A stretch of DNA of 39,380 nucleotides from IMG/VR virus record IMGVR_UViG_3300050821_011524, positions 1-39,380 of that record; one strand, given 5' to 3'. Below the pieces are notes generated by a model. That model searched no databases, was not told the origin of the DNA, and was given only the letters and a program-made list of their open reading frames with translations. How positions within the stretch are numbered: the stretch's first letter is position 1; every line of letters begins with the position of its first letter. Positions 18,101-23,429 of the stretch are shown here, piece by piece. A program made the translations under genes and the position numbers. The DNA comes from a virus.

Positions 18101-19082
18101 CACGAGTGATGTAGCTCTATCTAATGCTGGGGTCGCTCTTACTTCTAGATACATCAAGGTTGTCTACAACAATGGCACCCCAAGTGTTCCCAATTACATC
18201 GTGCTTCAGGAAAATCGTGACTTCACCCTGAATGTCAGTGCTGCTTCGGGACAGACCACAATCACGGCTATCGTTGGTGGGGCTTCTCAGATGCCAATGG
18301 TGTCGGGTGGAGTGTCACTCCCGTTGACGATCACATATTACTACTCAGAGGTCTTTGCGATAAGCACCCAGATTCCCACATGGGTAGACCAATTGGCCAA
18401 CAACCTAGCAGTAACCAAGCACGCAGACGCTGATGTGCTCGTGAAGGCTCAGGTCGCCAGCCCGGTAGACATCACGATGACAGTGACGGTAAGCTCTACA
18501 GCAACAATTTCTACTGTAGACAATCTGGTACGCTCTGCCATCGGTGTCACACTGAATAACGCCAATACCAGTTTGAATCAGGCTCTCCTCGTACAGCAGG
18601 TCATGGCTCAGCCGGGAGTGACTAACGTCAATCTCCCCCTGACCAAGTGTGCGAAGTCTAACGGTGCCTATGATATTGGTTTCGTGATACCTTCCACTAC
18701 TCCTTGGGTGCAGTCTACAGATCCAACGATTTCTCTTTACAAGCAAGTCTACTATGCTCCAGGTGTGCTCCAGAATAGTACCTTAGACTCTGGTGGTCCA
18801 CCCAATGCTTACGTCGGTTTCCTCTATGAGAGCCAACCGTTCGCTAGAGCCTTAAGTCAAGCAGACTTCGATAGTAGAAGCGATGTATCCTTCTATCTGA
18901 CTGCCACAGGAGATATTTGGATTCGCATTCCAGCATATCAGAATTCTCCCAACGATGACTCTTACTTCTGTACCTATCAGGTATGGAATGAAGAAGGAGC
19001 CAAGGACATTACTACGTCTTCCACAGAGTATCTATCACCGGGTAACATCACCATCAATTACATTGTGGGGACAACGAACTGA
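15195..19082 (+). CDS. Baseplate J-like protein (1295 aa)
   Basis: Residues ~358-395 contain RDLFIDPIAIEISNMSVRQW, the N-terminal signature of large-phage baseplate J-like proteins. The J-like core follows at ~505-640: CQTAGSIGTVGAGSI, then TELNSRLAARIKNKELVGV, then YWGQAINTPGIVQATVV. A C-terminal alpha/beta segment at ~1075-1160 (VTNVNLPL) matches the end of such proteins. At 1295 aa it is far longer than T4 gp6 or P2 J because of beta-rich insertions at ~20-330 and ~680-1070. It should form the baseplate wedge ring of a contractile tail, which is the best evidence for a myovirus. Its TGA stop overlaps the next ATG. Confidence 0.75.
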   Translation: MTLLDILTPNVAANSTLSVDVSSLPFQVQVDSTVANVIVQLYNASTALTQSTSLFTVTGSVTTGTFIANEPVTQANSNASANLIGTVTGSGTMMLGTITGTADNNDIWTGTTSGATYTPTATPVGVFEGNISIQNITTPTQAVVIAQGPEVDGNIPSLANIQFYIVFYNDQNLAALISPPSGFSCFKQQSNCMLQWVTPPYQGLLGVRIQISTDPTGVTVPYTQVGNLVNTVSSSSNTLMSTVNTNTVNTPDQNIPGQYTLNYNVTETYLTTTYGSVTISSTYVNSDIFYAVASTVIQDPVSNQVYESQQIGPITCGFVNLSAVNPTDFLALQRKEDIAQRMISQIIRVYPDLDLTPHSENRDLFIDPIAIEISNMSVRQWFSLCCQSIDALAQIDNASGNGFSDPVSSSPVKQQLANAFGLNSNDIQTYINHAFDVAADAAGLTRGGPTTSTGVVTFYTYVQPTVLMTISEGAVVATIADASTASLNFTVAGTAVIDPKFANNLYNAEKGWWSVDVPVFCQTAGSIGTVGAGSIRQTVSGVPQGLSCINQLGTSPAVDTELNSRLAARIKNKELVGVDTGTRYGYWGQAINTPGIVQATVVAAGDDEMLRDWLPADISDSGLVIERPGKHIFGCVDVYTRGTAFSEQVNEVVYNYTQTGLLPLKLIVNSLGVIQFSVTTTEPLYTVLQISVTQTLSGKVVYLGTQLCQISNQNGNASIFINPTEYTYTITNGVSTPTSQTNLQFMTGISTSTVTFALSGRYQDDIYFTPPEQPILSINSVVGPITGAISPSSIQLVYTQDFLLAGGSNQAGDVVQVDSTQTSVQQTTLVFTGVLTDTGPTYLLIDSNMVMTISSNGEIIPPSGFTVTNAYDPVGPPYVFGVDYTISAAGPYLQYYLQLTNNSSILTQPGIPLNGSPSVIVTYYKYILTEHVNLQTDTLTLTGVVPSYLSQDGFIYNTWLPNSYGLTTLTSDVALSNAGVALTSRYIKVVYNNGTPSVPNYIVLQENRDFTLNVSAASGQTTITAIVGGASQMPMVSGGVSLPLTITYYYSEVFAISTQIPTWVDQLANNLAVTKHADADVLVKAQVASPVDITMTVTVSSTATISTVDNLVRSAIGVTLNNANTSLNQALLVQQVMAQPGVTNVNLPLTKCAKSNGAYDIGFVIPSTTPWVQSTDPTISLYKQVYYAPGVLQNSTLDSGGPPNAYVGFLYESQPFARALSQADFDSRSDVSFYLTATGDIWIRIPAYQNSPNDDSYFCTYQVWNEEGAKDITTSSTEYLSPGNITINYIVGTTN

Positions 19083-20140
19083 TGGCCTTCCAAGCAGACA
19101 TCGCCTATCTTCGCAGCAGAGAAGATCTGTTGCGGTACGAAGATGCTCGTTTCAATGCCCTCATGGCTGCGATGGTTAACTTCTACATCGCTAGAAACGA
19201 CAACTGTGTCTGGGGAGAAGTCCTGCGGTCCGTAGCTATAGAACTTGCCAAGGTAGAGTACCAGACAGCCTATGACATCGTAAGTAAGAATCCTAAGTAC
19301 CTGACTCCTCCGGATATCAAGCGTCGTTTCGCTGGTCCTCTCTATATAAACAGCGGAAGTTACCCTGGCACTACACAATATGACATAGACTACAAGAACA
19401 TGGTAGTGGAACTCATTGCTGCTTATAAACAGGGCTCTGTGGTTCCTGCTCTAGAGGAAATCATCTACGCCTACACTGGACAGAATATTGTCGTGCAGGA
19501 ACTTTACAAACTGATCGGTCAGGGATACGATATGACGGATCACAATGGAATTCGCATCTCCATAAACTATGGGAGTGGAAATCCTGCGGATCTCGAGACC
19601 GACATCGTGGATCTTAACCAGATCCAATTGATCACAAACAATCTCTATACGGCTATTGACTTGAACAAGCCCGCGCATATCGGCTTGGACTTCACAACAG
19701 TACAGACAGAGCTGCTCAGCATGGAGCAGATCCTTGATGCAATCACGGATTACCTTCGCATCTACGTTCGAGACACAGAGGGAGGCACCTGGGAGGCCAC
19801 CTTCACGCAGTCCCCGTTCTTCGATCCCACGATACCGGAGACTCAATTGTCCGCTCTAGGAAAAAATGTAGGAAAAGCATTCCCCATAGACTTCGGATCC
19901 ATTCTTACCCCCGTCCAGTACGCGGCTCTCCCCTTTGCCTCGTTCAAACTGGAATATCAGCTGCTCCCCTCGGGAAATTACGGTCTCAACCCGAATAATT
20001 TTCCGGACGTAGCGAGAGTAGACAGTAATGGAGACTACACTGGTGAGATCACCAATGCTCGTGGTCTTCTGGCTCCTCGGATAGACACAGTCTGGGAAAT
20101 TAGCGGTGGCGACACCCTAACCATTTTCAATCTTGTGTAA
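19082..20140 (+). CDS. Tail/baseplate protein of large phages (352 aa)
   Basis: The ATG overlaps the stop of the J-like gene, suggesting coupled translation. Residues ~55-90 read LAKVEYQTAYDIVSKNPKYL followed by TPPDIKRRFAGPLY, and ~115-150 read VVPALEEIIYAYTGQNIVVQ. I recognise this arrangement from conserved proteins that follow baseplate J-like genes in jumbo phages. The role is probably analogous to gpI-type proteins that sit at the baseplate rim and carry fibres. The mixed helical and strand content contrasts with the Thr-rich fibre genes upstream. Confidence 0.6.
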   Translation: MAFQADIAYLRSREDLLRYEDARFNALMAAMVNFYIARNDNCVWGEVLRSVAIELAKVEYQTAYDIVSKNPKYLTPPDIKRRFAGPLYINSGSYPGTTQYDIDYKNMVVELIAAYKQGSVVPALEEIIYAYTGQNIVVQELYKLIGQGYDMTDHNGIRISINYGSGNPADLETDIVDLNQIQLITNNLYTAIDLNKPAHIGLDFTTVQTELLSMEQILDAITDYLRIYVRDTEGGTWEATFTQSPFFDPTIPETQLSALGKNVGKAFPIDFGSILTPVQYAALPFASFKLEYQLLPSGNYGLNPNNFPDVARVDSNGDYTGEITNARGLLAPRIDTVWEISGGDTLTIFNLV

Positions 20141-20157
20141 GTAGAAGGAGTCTGACA

Positions 20158-20403
20158 ATGACCACGATGACGTTCACTTTGACTCGAGAAGTGTTCGAGA
20201 AATGCAGACGAGATCTAGCTGCAGAAGGCGTCCAGCTTGTGGGAGACAGCGGAGAGATGGGAAGACTAGGTGTAAAAGCCTCGTTTACCTTTGTCGAGCC
20301 TACTCTTACTATCACGATTCTAAAATCTGGCTTCTTCTCTTCTCAATACATTCAGTCAAAGATCGATTACTGGTTTAGTCAAGAAGGTGTCCAAGGAGAA
20401 TAG
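20158..20403 (+). CDS. Small unknown protein (81 aa)
   Basis: AAGGAG precedes the ATG by about eight bases. The sequence (MTTMTFTLTREVFEKCRRDL ... FVEPTLTITILKSGFFSSQY) suggests a small alpha/beta protein. The C-terminus is IDYWFSQEGVQGE. It follows the baseplate genes by 17 bases and leads into a series of small unknown genes. No family is recognised. Confidence 0.5.
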   Translation: MTTMTFTLTREVFEKCRRDLAAEGVQLVGDSGEMGRLGVKASFTFVEPTLTITILKSGFFSSQYIQSKIDYWFSQEGVQGE

Positions 20404-20406
20404 AGG

Positions 20407-20664
20407 ATGGCGGGTAGAAGGCGCGGCAACCCAAATTGGGGAGCAGTCAATCGCGGGCAGCTTATCATTCCAGTACAGAAGACTGGCTGGGAAAAGTTCA
20501 TAGCCGAAATCGGAATACAAGAACATGAGACCCTCAGGGTGTTGAGTTCTCGTAATGAGAAAAGCGCGAGCATCAGAAGCTGGGTGAACGCAAACTGTCG
20601 GAGCTCCTTTGTCCCAGAACCCGTTCTTGAGATGTTGGGTATAGAGGTTGTGGTAACCGACTAA
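20407..20664 (+). CDS. Small basic protein (85 aa)
   Basis: The start MAGRRRGNPNWGAVNRGQ is strongly basic, followed by KTGWEKFIAEIGIQEHETLR and a C-terminal half with RSWVNANCRSSFVPEPVLEM. It could bind nucleic acid, but no known domain is visible. It begins three bases after the previous stop behind GGAG and belongs to the same operon. Confidence 0.5.
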   Translation: MAGRRRGNPNWGAVNRGQLIIPVQKTGWEKFIAEIGIQEHETLRVLSSRNEKSASIRSWVNANCRSSFVPEPVLEMLGIEVVVTD

Positions 20665-20672
20665 GGGGATCC

Positions 20673-20894
20673 ATGAAATCTGGGGATACTGTAATTAGGA
20701 TGCTCGCAGGTTCTATTCCTATGGAGCTAAGAGTCCAATCCGTCACTCCCGAAAGAGTTGTCTGTGGAGGCGGCTGGGAATTCGATGTTCATACCGGAGC
20801 AGAAATTGATGACCTTCTTGACTGGGGTCCACCCCCGAAAATGACTGGGAGTTTCCTTAAAATGAAAGATGGGAAAATCCTCGTAACCGATTAG
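20673..20894 (+). CDS. Small conserved-type protein (73 aa)
   Basis: AGGGGA lies just before the ATG. The pattern GDTVIRMLAGSIPMELRVQS, then TPERVVCGGGWEFDVHTGAE, matches small bacterial and phage proteins with a beta-barrel-like core (xGDTVxRMLAGxIPM...V...I.CG.WEFD..TGAEID). Their function is unknown to me. The 3' end overlaps the -35 box of the promoter serving the next gene. Confidence 0.5.
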   Translation: MKSGDTVIRMLAGSIPMELRVQSVTPERVVCGGGWEFDVHTGAEIDDLLDWGPPPKMTGSFLKMKDGKILVTD

Positions 20895-20913
20895 CCCCGT
20901 TTCAGCGTAGAAC
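20885..20913 (+). promoter_or_regulatory. Leaderless-type phage promoter AACCGA-N17-TAGAAC
   Basis: AACCGA at 20885-20890 lies inside the end of the upstream gene and is followed after exactly 17 bp by TAGAAC at 20908-20913. The next ATG starts 6 nt later with no Shine-Dalgarno. Confidence 0.6.
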
Positions 20914-20919
20914 TTCTGT

Positions 20920-21114
20920 ATGGCAGCTAAGATGAAAGCAAAGGTCAGCAAAGTAAAGACTATCTCGCGCCGCGAGTTGGCAATGCTGGCCTTTACGAAT
21001 TCGAAGCGACTTCCCAAAATTGTGAACTTTGAGGGAAGACAGAAACGCTGGGTGGGCATCGGCTGGGTAGACGAGGGTGCAGCCACAGGTGATGAAGTCA
21101 AGGTGGTGGAATAA
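20920..21114 (+). CDS. Small basic protein (64 aa), leaderless
   Basis: The ATG lies six bases after the TAGAAC box and has no Shine-Dalgarno. The protein is Lys/Arg-rich at the start (MAAKMKAKVSKVKTISRREL) and acidic at the end (DEGAATGDEVKVVE). The middle (KIVNFEGRQKRWVGIGWVDE) looks like a small beta hairpin. Its TAA stop overlaps the next ATG. Function unknown. Confidence 0.55.
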   Translation: MAAKMKAKVSKVKTISRRELAMLAFTNSKRLPKIVNFEGRQKRWVGIGWVDEGAATGDEVKVVE

Positions 21115-21245
21115 TGCAATGTCAAGAAATCTACAATAGCCTGATGGAATTGGTGATAGTGGAATTGGTCCTGTTCGTTGCGGCTGGTTTTCTCGCGCTT
21201 CACTGGCGCGGCAAGTGGATCATCGAGAGGAGTAAGCATCGATGA
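21114..21245 (+). CDS. Small single-pass membrane protein (43 aa)
   Basis: The ATG overlaps the preceding TAA. After a short N-terminus, residues ~11-30 (ELVIVELVLFVAAGFLALHW region) form one transmembrane helix, followed by a basic tail WRGKWIIERSKHR, which predicts the C-terminus in the cytoplasm. The stop overlaps the next ATG. Small membrane proteins of this kind are frequent in phage early regions; no specific role can be given. Confidence 0.5.
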   Translation: MQCQEIYNSLMELVIVELVLFVAAGFLALHWRGKWIIERSKHR

Positions 21246-21523
21246 ACTTAGCCGCGTGCAAATCAATGACAAGCCAGGGGAGGACAGGCTCTAAAATGAA
21301 GAGTTATAAGTTGCTTATCGTCAGCAAGGTTTGTGAAACGGAACAGGTGTATGATGGTAGCTATGTTGGAAAAACGGTTGTCCGGAATATGGCGCTGTGC
21401 AGCACGGTTGTAGATTTCTCCTCAGCTAAAGAGGCAGAGGAAGCAATCAAAGCTGTGCAAGAGCGTGAAAAAGGTACGGCAGGACGGCAAGAAACGTTAT
21501 TCAGAAAACTCTGGAAGGATTAG
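21242..21523 (+). CDS. Small unknown protein (93 aa)
   Basis: The ATG at 21242 overlaps the previous stop (ATGA). An internal ATG at 21296 follows GGGGAGGACAGG and would give a 75-aa product beginning MKSYKLLIVSKVCETEQVYD, which looks like the real N-terminus of a folded domain, so the start is uncertain. The C-terminal part is helical and charged (KEAEEAIKAVQEREKGTAGR). It is the last gene before the tRNA leader region. Confidence 0.5.
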   Translation: MNLAACKSMTSQGRTGSKMKSYKLLIVSKVCETEQVYDGSYVGKTVVRNMALCSTVVDFSSAKEAEEAIKAVQEREKGTAGRQETLFRKLWKD

Positions 21524-21579
21524 TGTAGAAAGTAGCGAAGTAAAAATAATTCCGCTCAGGAAGAGCATTTTGAGGTAAT

Positions 21580-21660
21580 ATGAATTCAATGAAGCAGACG
21601 ACGCAAATTTGCACCACTATTACATGCACCCAAACAGGTGCTGGTGGCCGTCTGTGTTGA
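21580..21660 (+). CDS. Putative tRNA-operon leader peptide (26 aa)
   Basis: GAGGT lies five bases before the ATG. The 26-codon ORF contains the uninterrupted run QTTQICTTITCTQT (codons 6-19, 21595-21636): seven Thr, three Gln, two Ile, two Cys. These are exactly the isotypes of the six tRNA genes that follow (Ile-GAT, Thr-CGT, Thr-TGT, Thr-GGT, Gln-TTG, Cys-GCA). Codon use covers all four Thr codons (ACG twice, ACA twice, ACC twice, ACT once), CAA twice, CAG once, ATT twice and TGC twice, so each tRNA has at least two cognate codons. The remainder (GAGGRLC) is coded by bases that form arm 2 of the competing hairpins. The peptide itself probably has no function; its translation is the signal. 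Confidence 0.75.
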   Translation: MNSMKQTTQICTTITCTQTGAGGRLC

Positions 21661-21712
21661 AGTAGAGAGAAATCTCATACCAGACAGCCTCCTAAACAAG
21701 GGAGGCATTTTT
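21595..21712 (+). promoter_or_regulatory. Transcription attenuator with competing hairpins
   Basis: Three mutually exclusive pairings can be drawn. Arms 1:2: CAGACG (21595-21600), CACCA (21612-21616) and GCACC (21626-21630) pair in nested order with CGTCTG (21649-21654), TGGTG (21642-21646) and GGTGC (21637-21641). Arms 2:3: 21643-21654 pairs with 21681-21692 at 10 of 12 positions, including the whole 5' arm of the terminator. Arms 3:4: the terminator itself. Segment GGTGGC (21643-21648) mimics terminator arm 4, GGAGGC (21701-21706), with one mismatch. A ribosome stalled on the early cognate codons would cover arm 1 and favour the antiterminator; a ribosome reaching the stop at 21658 would mask arm 2 and allow termination. 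The folding is by hand, without energy calculation. Confidence 0.7.
21687..21712 (+). terminator. Intrinsic terminator of the tRNA attenuator
   Basis: GCCTCC (21687-21692) pairs perfectly with GGAGGC (21701-21706), extended by a T-G pair, around a loop of about six bases, and is followed by ATTTTTATT. It ends 6-12 bases before the next ATG, so it must be conditional for that gene and the tRNAs to be expressed from this side. The 3' arm also contains the only GGAGG upstream of the next gene, so the hairpin may block translation too. Confidence 0.75.
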
Positions 21713-21717
21713 ATTGT

Positions 21718-22068
21718 ATGGCCCATTTTAGCGAGCACTGTAGAGACTGTGAACGGATTCTAGGAAATCGATGTGAGAACGTCAACCACTGGATGGATGC
21801 AGAGTTTGTGAGGTTCGGTCCTCTGCATAGATTCTCTAGGCACCACTCGCAGGGAGTAGAAGAGGCGGGAGAGTTGTTTGGGCCTCTAGGACGCAAGGCA
21901 GCGATGATCCATATCCTGAAGGATTGTGGGTGGATCCCTAGGACAAGCGACTGGGCTGATGGACAGACGGTTGATAGTCTGGGAATAAAAGTGGGAAGCC
22001 GATTCAATGGCTATTGGGATTCCTTTGAGTTTGAAGAGGCAGCGAAGAAGTTAGTGAACGGCGGATAG
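21718..22068 (+). CDS. Small protein of the tRNA operon (116 aa)
   Basis: This is the first gene after the attenuator. The only upstream Shine-Dalgarno candidate, GGAGG at 21701-21705, is 12 bases away and inside the terminator stem. The sequence shows conserved-looking His/Trp features: NHWMDAEFVRFGPLHRFSRH, then HSQGVEEAGELFG. This layout (W-x-D ... HR ... HHxxG ... FG) resembles small phage and bacterial proteins I recall as DUF6915-like, of unknown function. The last ten bases, including the TAG stop, lie inside the tRNA-Ile gene. Confidence 0.55.
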   Translation: MAHFSEHCRDCERILGNRCENVNHWMDAEFVRFGPLHRFSRHHSQGVEEAGELFGPLGRKAAMIHILKDCGWIPRTSDWADGQTVDSLGIKVGSRFNGYWDSFEFEEAAKKLVNGG

Positions 22069-22134
22069 CTCAGTTGGTAGAGCAGACCCTTGATAAGGGT
22101 CAGGTCGGGAGTTCAAAGCTCTCTCCGCCGACCA
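22059..22134 (+). tRNA. tRNA-Ile (GAT)
   Basis: A 76-nt cloverleaf: acceptor stem CGGCGGA/TCCGCCG, anticodon stem GACCC/GGGTC with loop TTGATAA (anticodon GAT), T arm with TTCAAAG loop, discriminator A and encoded CCA. Positions 8-10 are TAG, which is also the stop codon of the upstream gene. Confidence 0.93.
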
Positions 22135-22160
22135 AGTTTTAGTTCGCGAAATAAGCGAAT

Positions 22161-22236
22161 GCTAGCGTAGCTCAGTTGGTAGAGCACCTGACCCGTAATC
22201 AGGATGTCACCAGTTCGATCCTGGTCGCTAGCTCCA
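22161..22236 (+). tRNA. tRNA-Thr (CGT) with C33
   Basis: Acceptor stem GCTAGCG/CGCTAGC, D arm GCTCAGTTGGTAGAGC, anticodon stem CCTGA/TCAGG, loop CCCGTAA, T arm ACCAG/CTGGT, discriminator T, encoded CCA. Anticodon CGT reads ACG. The base before the anticodon is C instead of the almost universal T33, which could weaken decoding or alter recognition of the loop. The discriminator T is shared with the other two Thr tRNAs. Confidence 0.88.
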
Positions 22237-22253
22237 TAGTATTAAGTTGTAAT

Positions 22254-22329
22254 GCTACCGTAGCTCAGCTGGTAGAGCATCTGATTTGTAATCAGAGGGC
22301 CGGGGGTTCAAATCCCTCCGGTAGCTCCA
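22254..22329 (+). tRNA. tRNA-Thr (TGT)
   Basis: Acceptor stem GCTACCG/CGGTAGC, anticodon stem TCTGA/TCAGA with loop TTTGTAA (anticodon TGT, reading ACA and probably ACG), T arm with TTCAAAT loop, discriminator T, encoded CCA. It is similar in body to the CGT tRNA 17 bases upstream, which suggests duplication. Confidence 0.93.
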
Positions 22330-22344
22330 AGTTTGGGAGAACCA

Positions 22345-22593
22345 ATGAAGGATCTGAAGGAATTCATCGAGCTGCGCCTCGCCTTCCTGGAAGCGGATAT
22401 GGCTTGGAGAGATAATATGAGAGGTACAAACACAACTCTCATGATCCGGGAGTACAAGGCTCTCCTGGAATTTATCACCAAGCAGGAAGAGAAGGATAGG
22501 CTAGGTATTCACGCGCATAATCACGTAGTCCGGATGATTGAAGAGGGAAGACTCGGACCTCATGTTGAGTGTGATGTCTTCAGACACGAATGA
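22345..22593 (+). CDS. Small helical protein (82 aa)
   Basis: The frame is open from a TTG at 22333, but the ATG at 22345 has GGGAGA five bases upstream and is preferred. The protein is helical and charged (MKDLKEFIELRLAFLEADMA; FITKQEEKDRLGIHAHNHVV). It starts 15 bases after the CCA of tRNA-Thr(TGT), and its stop overlaps the next ATG. No family is recognised. Confidence 0.5.
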   Translation: MKDLKEFIELRLAFLEADMAWRDNMRGTNTTLMIREYKALLEFITKQEEKDRLGIHAHNHVVRMIEEGRLGPHVECDVFRHE

Positions 22594-22760
22594 GTAAGAA
22601 ATCGAAGCAGGTTGAAGAGGCGTACAAGCAGCTCAAAGAAGCAGTGAGTCTTAAGGTCATGAGCGTTCCTGATCGCTTTGGTTTCTATCCTCATCACTAT
22701 GTAAGGTGGGATAAGAAGAAAGCCATCGCGATTCTTGAGGACTTGATTAATGCTAAGTGA
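22590..22760 (+). CDS. Small basic protein (56 aa)
   Basis: An ATGA overlap couples it to the upstream gene. The product begins MSKKSKQVEEAYKQLKEAVS, then DRFGFYPHHYVRWDKKKAIA, and ends LEDLINAK. It is likely helical at both ends with an aromatic centre. Function unknown. Confidence 0.5.
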   Translation: MSKKSKQVEEAYKQLKEAVSLKVMSVPDRFGFYPHHYVRWDKKKAIAILEDLINAK

Positions 22761-22860
22761 TGAGCAGAGGAAGAATAGGTATTTGGTTATAGCAATTGCC
22801 TACTTCATCATCGGATTCTTCGTAGGTGTAGGGGTTGCTGCATATTGTATGCCACGATAG
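22750..22860 (+). CDS. Tiny membrane protein ending inside a tRNA gene (36 aa)
   Basis: The ATG at 22750 overlaps the end of the previous gene. After a charged start MLSDEQRKNRYLV, one transmembrane helix follows (IAIAYFIIGFFVGVGVAAY), then CMPR. The last ten bases and the TAG stop are the first ten bases of tRNA-Thr(GGT), the stop being tRNA positions 8-10. The coherent charged-then-hydrophobic sequence supports a real gene despite its size. Confidence 0.45.
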   Translation: MLSDEQRKNRYLVIAIAYFIIGFFVGVGVAAYCMPR

Positions 22861-22926
22861 CTCAGTTGGTAGAGCAATGTCTTGGTAAGACATAGGTCAT
22901 CGGTTCAATCCCGATTCGTGGCTCCA
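22851..22926 (+). tRNA. tRNA-Thr (GGT)
   Basis: Acceptor stem GCCACGA/TCGTGGC, D arm GCTCAGTTGGTAGAGC, anticodon stem ATGTC/GACAT with loop TTGGTAA (anticodon GGT, reading ACC and ACT), T arm ATCGG/CCGAT, discriminator T, encoded CCA. With the CGT and TGT tRNAs it completes phage-encoded reading of all four Thr codons. Confidence 0.93.
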
Positions 22927-22939
22927 TTTTTGAGGATGT

Positions 22940-23203
22940 ATGAGCACAGTTCTGGAACTGCTAGATTCCGCACTAGAACCACGAGGAGCTAGCAGCACAG
23001 TTGTACTTCGTGCTACTCTGTACCTGGAACATGAGTTTGTTGTATCAGCACTGAATGAACTGAGACGCAAGCTGATGCTTACTCAAGCCGGAATAGACTA
23101 TCTATCTGACTTTGATAAGCTGGCGGTGATGTTCTTGATGGAAGCTGCAGGGATAAGCAAAGATGATTTTTCCTCTAGATCAATTGATATCGCGACTTTA
23201 TAA
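22940..23203 (+). CDS. Small helical protein (87 aa)
   Basis: GAGG precedes the ATG by four bases, 13 bases after the tRNA-Thr(GGT) CCA. The protein looks all-helical (MSTVLELLDSALEPRGASST; VVSALNELRRKLMLTQAGID). Its end may overlap the next gene by 41 bases. No family is recognised. Confidence 0.5.
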   Translation: MSTVLELLDSALEPRGASSTVVLRATLYLEHEFVVSALNELRRKLMLTQAGIDYLSDFDKLAVMFLMEAAGISKDDFSSRSIDIATL

Positions 23204-23429
23204 GAAGATTGTTCCCACTCTCATGGAGCGTGATATAGTTCGACTGGAGAGGAAGATAGCACGCGAGGAAGATCGCATGTCGGAGATATCCGACGACTTC
23301 TTTAAGAATGGTGGAGTTTGTTGCCCGTCGTGTGGAGTACCTGGATACTCTGACCTGCAATACAAGCAGGAACGTAGGGAAAGATGGTTGAAGATTCTTA
23401 AGGCGAAACGGGACAGTGGTCATGCGTGA
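23163..23429 (+). CDS. Small protein with CCPSC motif (88 aa)
   Basis: The longest frame starts at 23163 and overlaps the preceding gene by 41 bases. An ATG at 23223 (MERDIVRLERKIAREEDRMS) would avoid the overlap but lacks a clear ribosome site, so the start is uncertain. The N-terminal half is a charged helix, probably coiled coil. Residues ~50-58 contain GVCCPSCGVPG, half of a zinc site at most, followed by another charged helix. Function unknown. Confidence 0.45.
   Translation: MIFPLDQLISRLYKKIVPTLMERDIVRLERKIAREEDRMSEISDDFFKNGGVCCPSCGVPGYSDLQYKQERRERWLKILKAKRDSGHA

Noticed and set aside
21524-21579. Promoter for the leader transcript
   Set aside because: TAGAAA at 21526 resembles the -10 box but no matching -35 lies 16-18 bp upstream; the transcript may come from the promoter at 20885.
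22176-22415. 79-codon open frame across the tRNA cluster
   Set aside because: It runs through two tRNA genes; the peptide is simply translated tRNA (AQLVEHLICNQ is typical of tRNA read-through ORFs).
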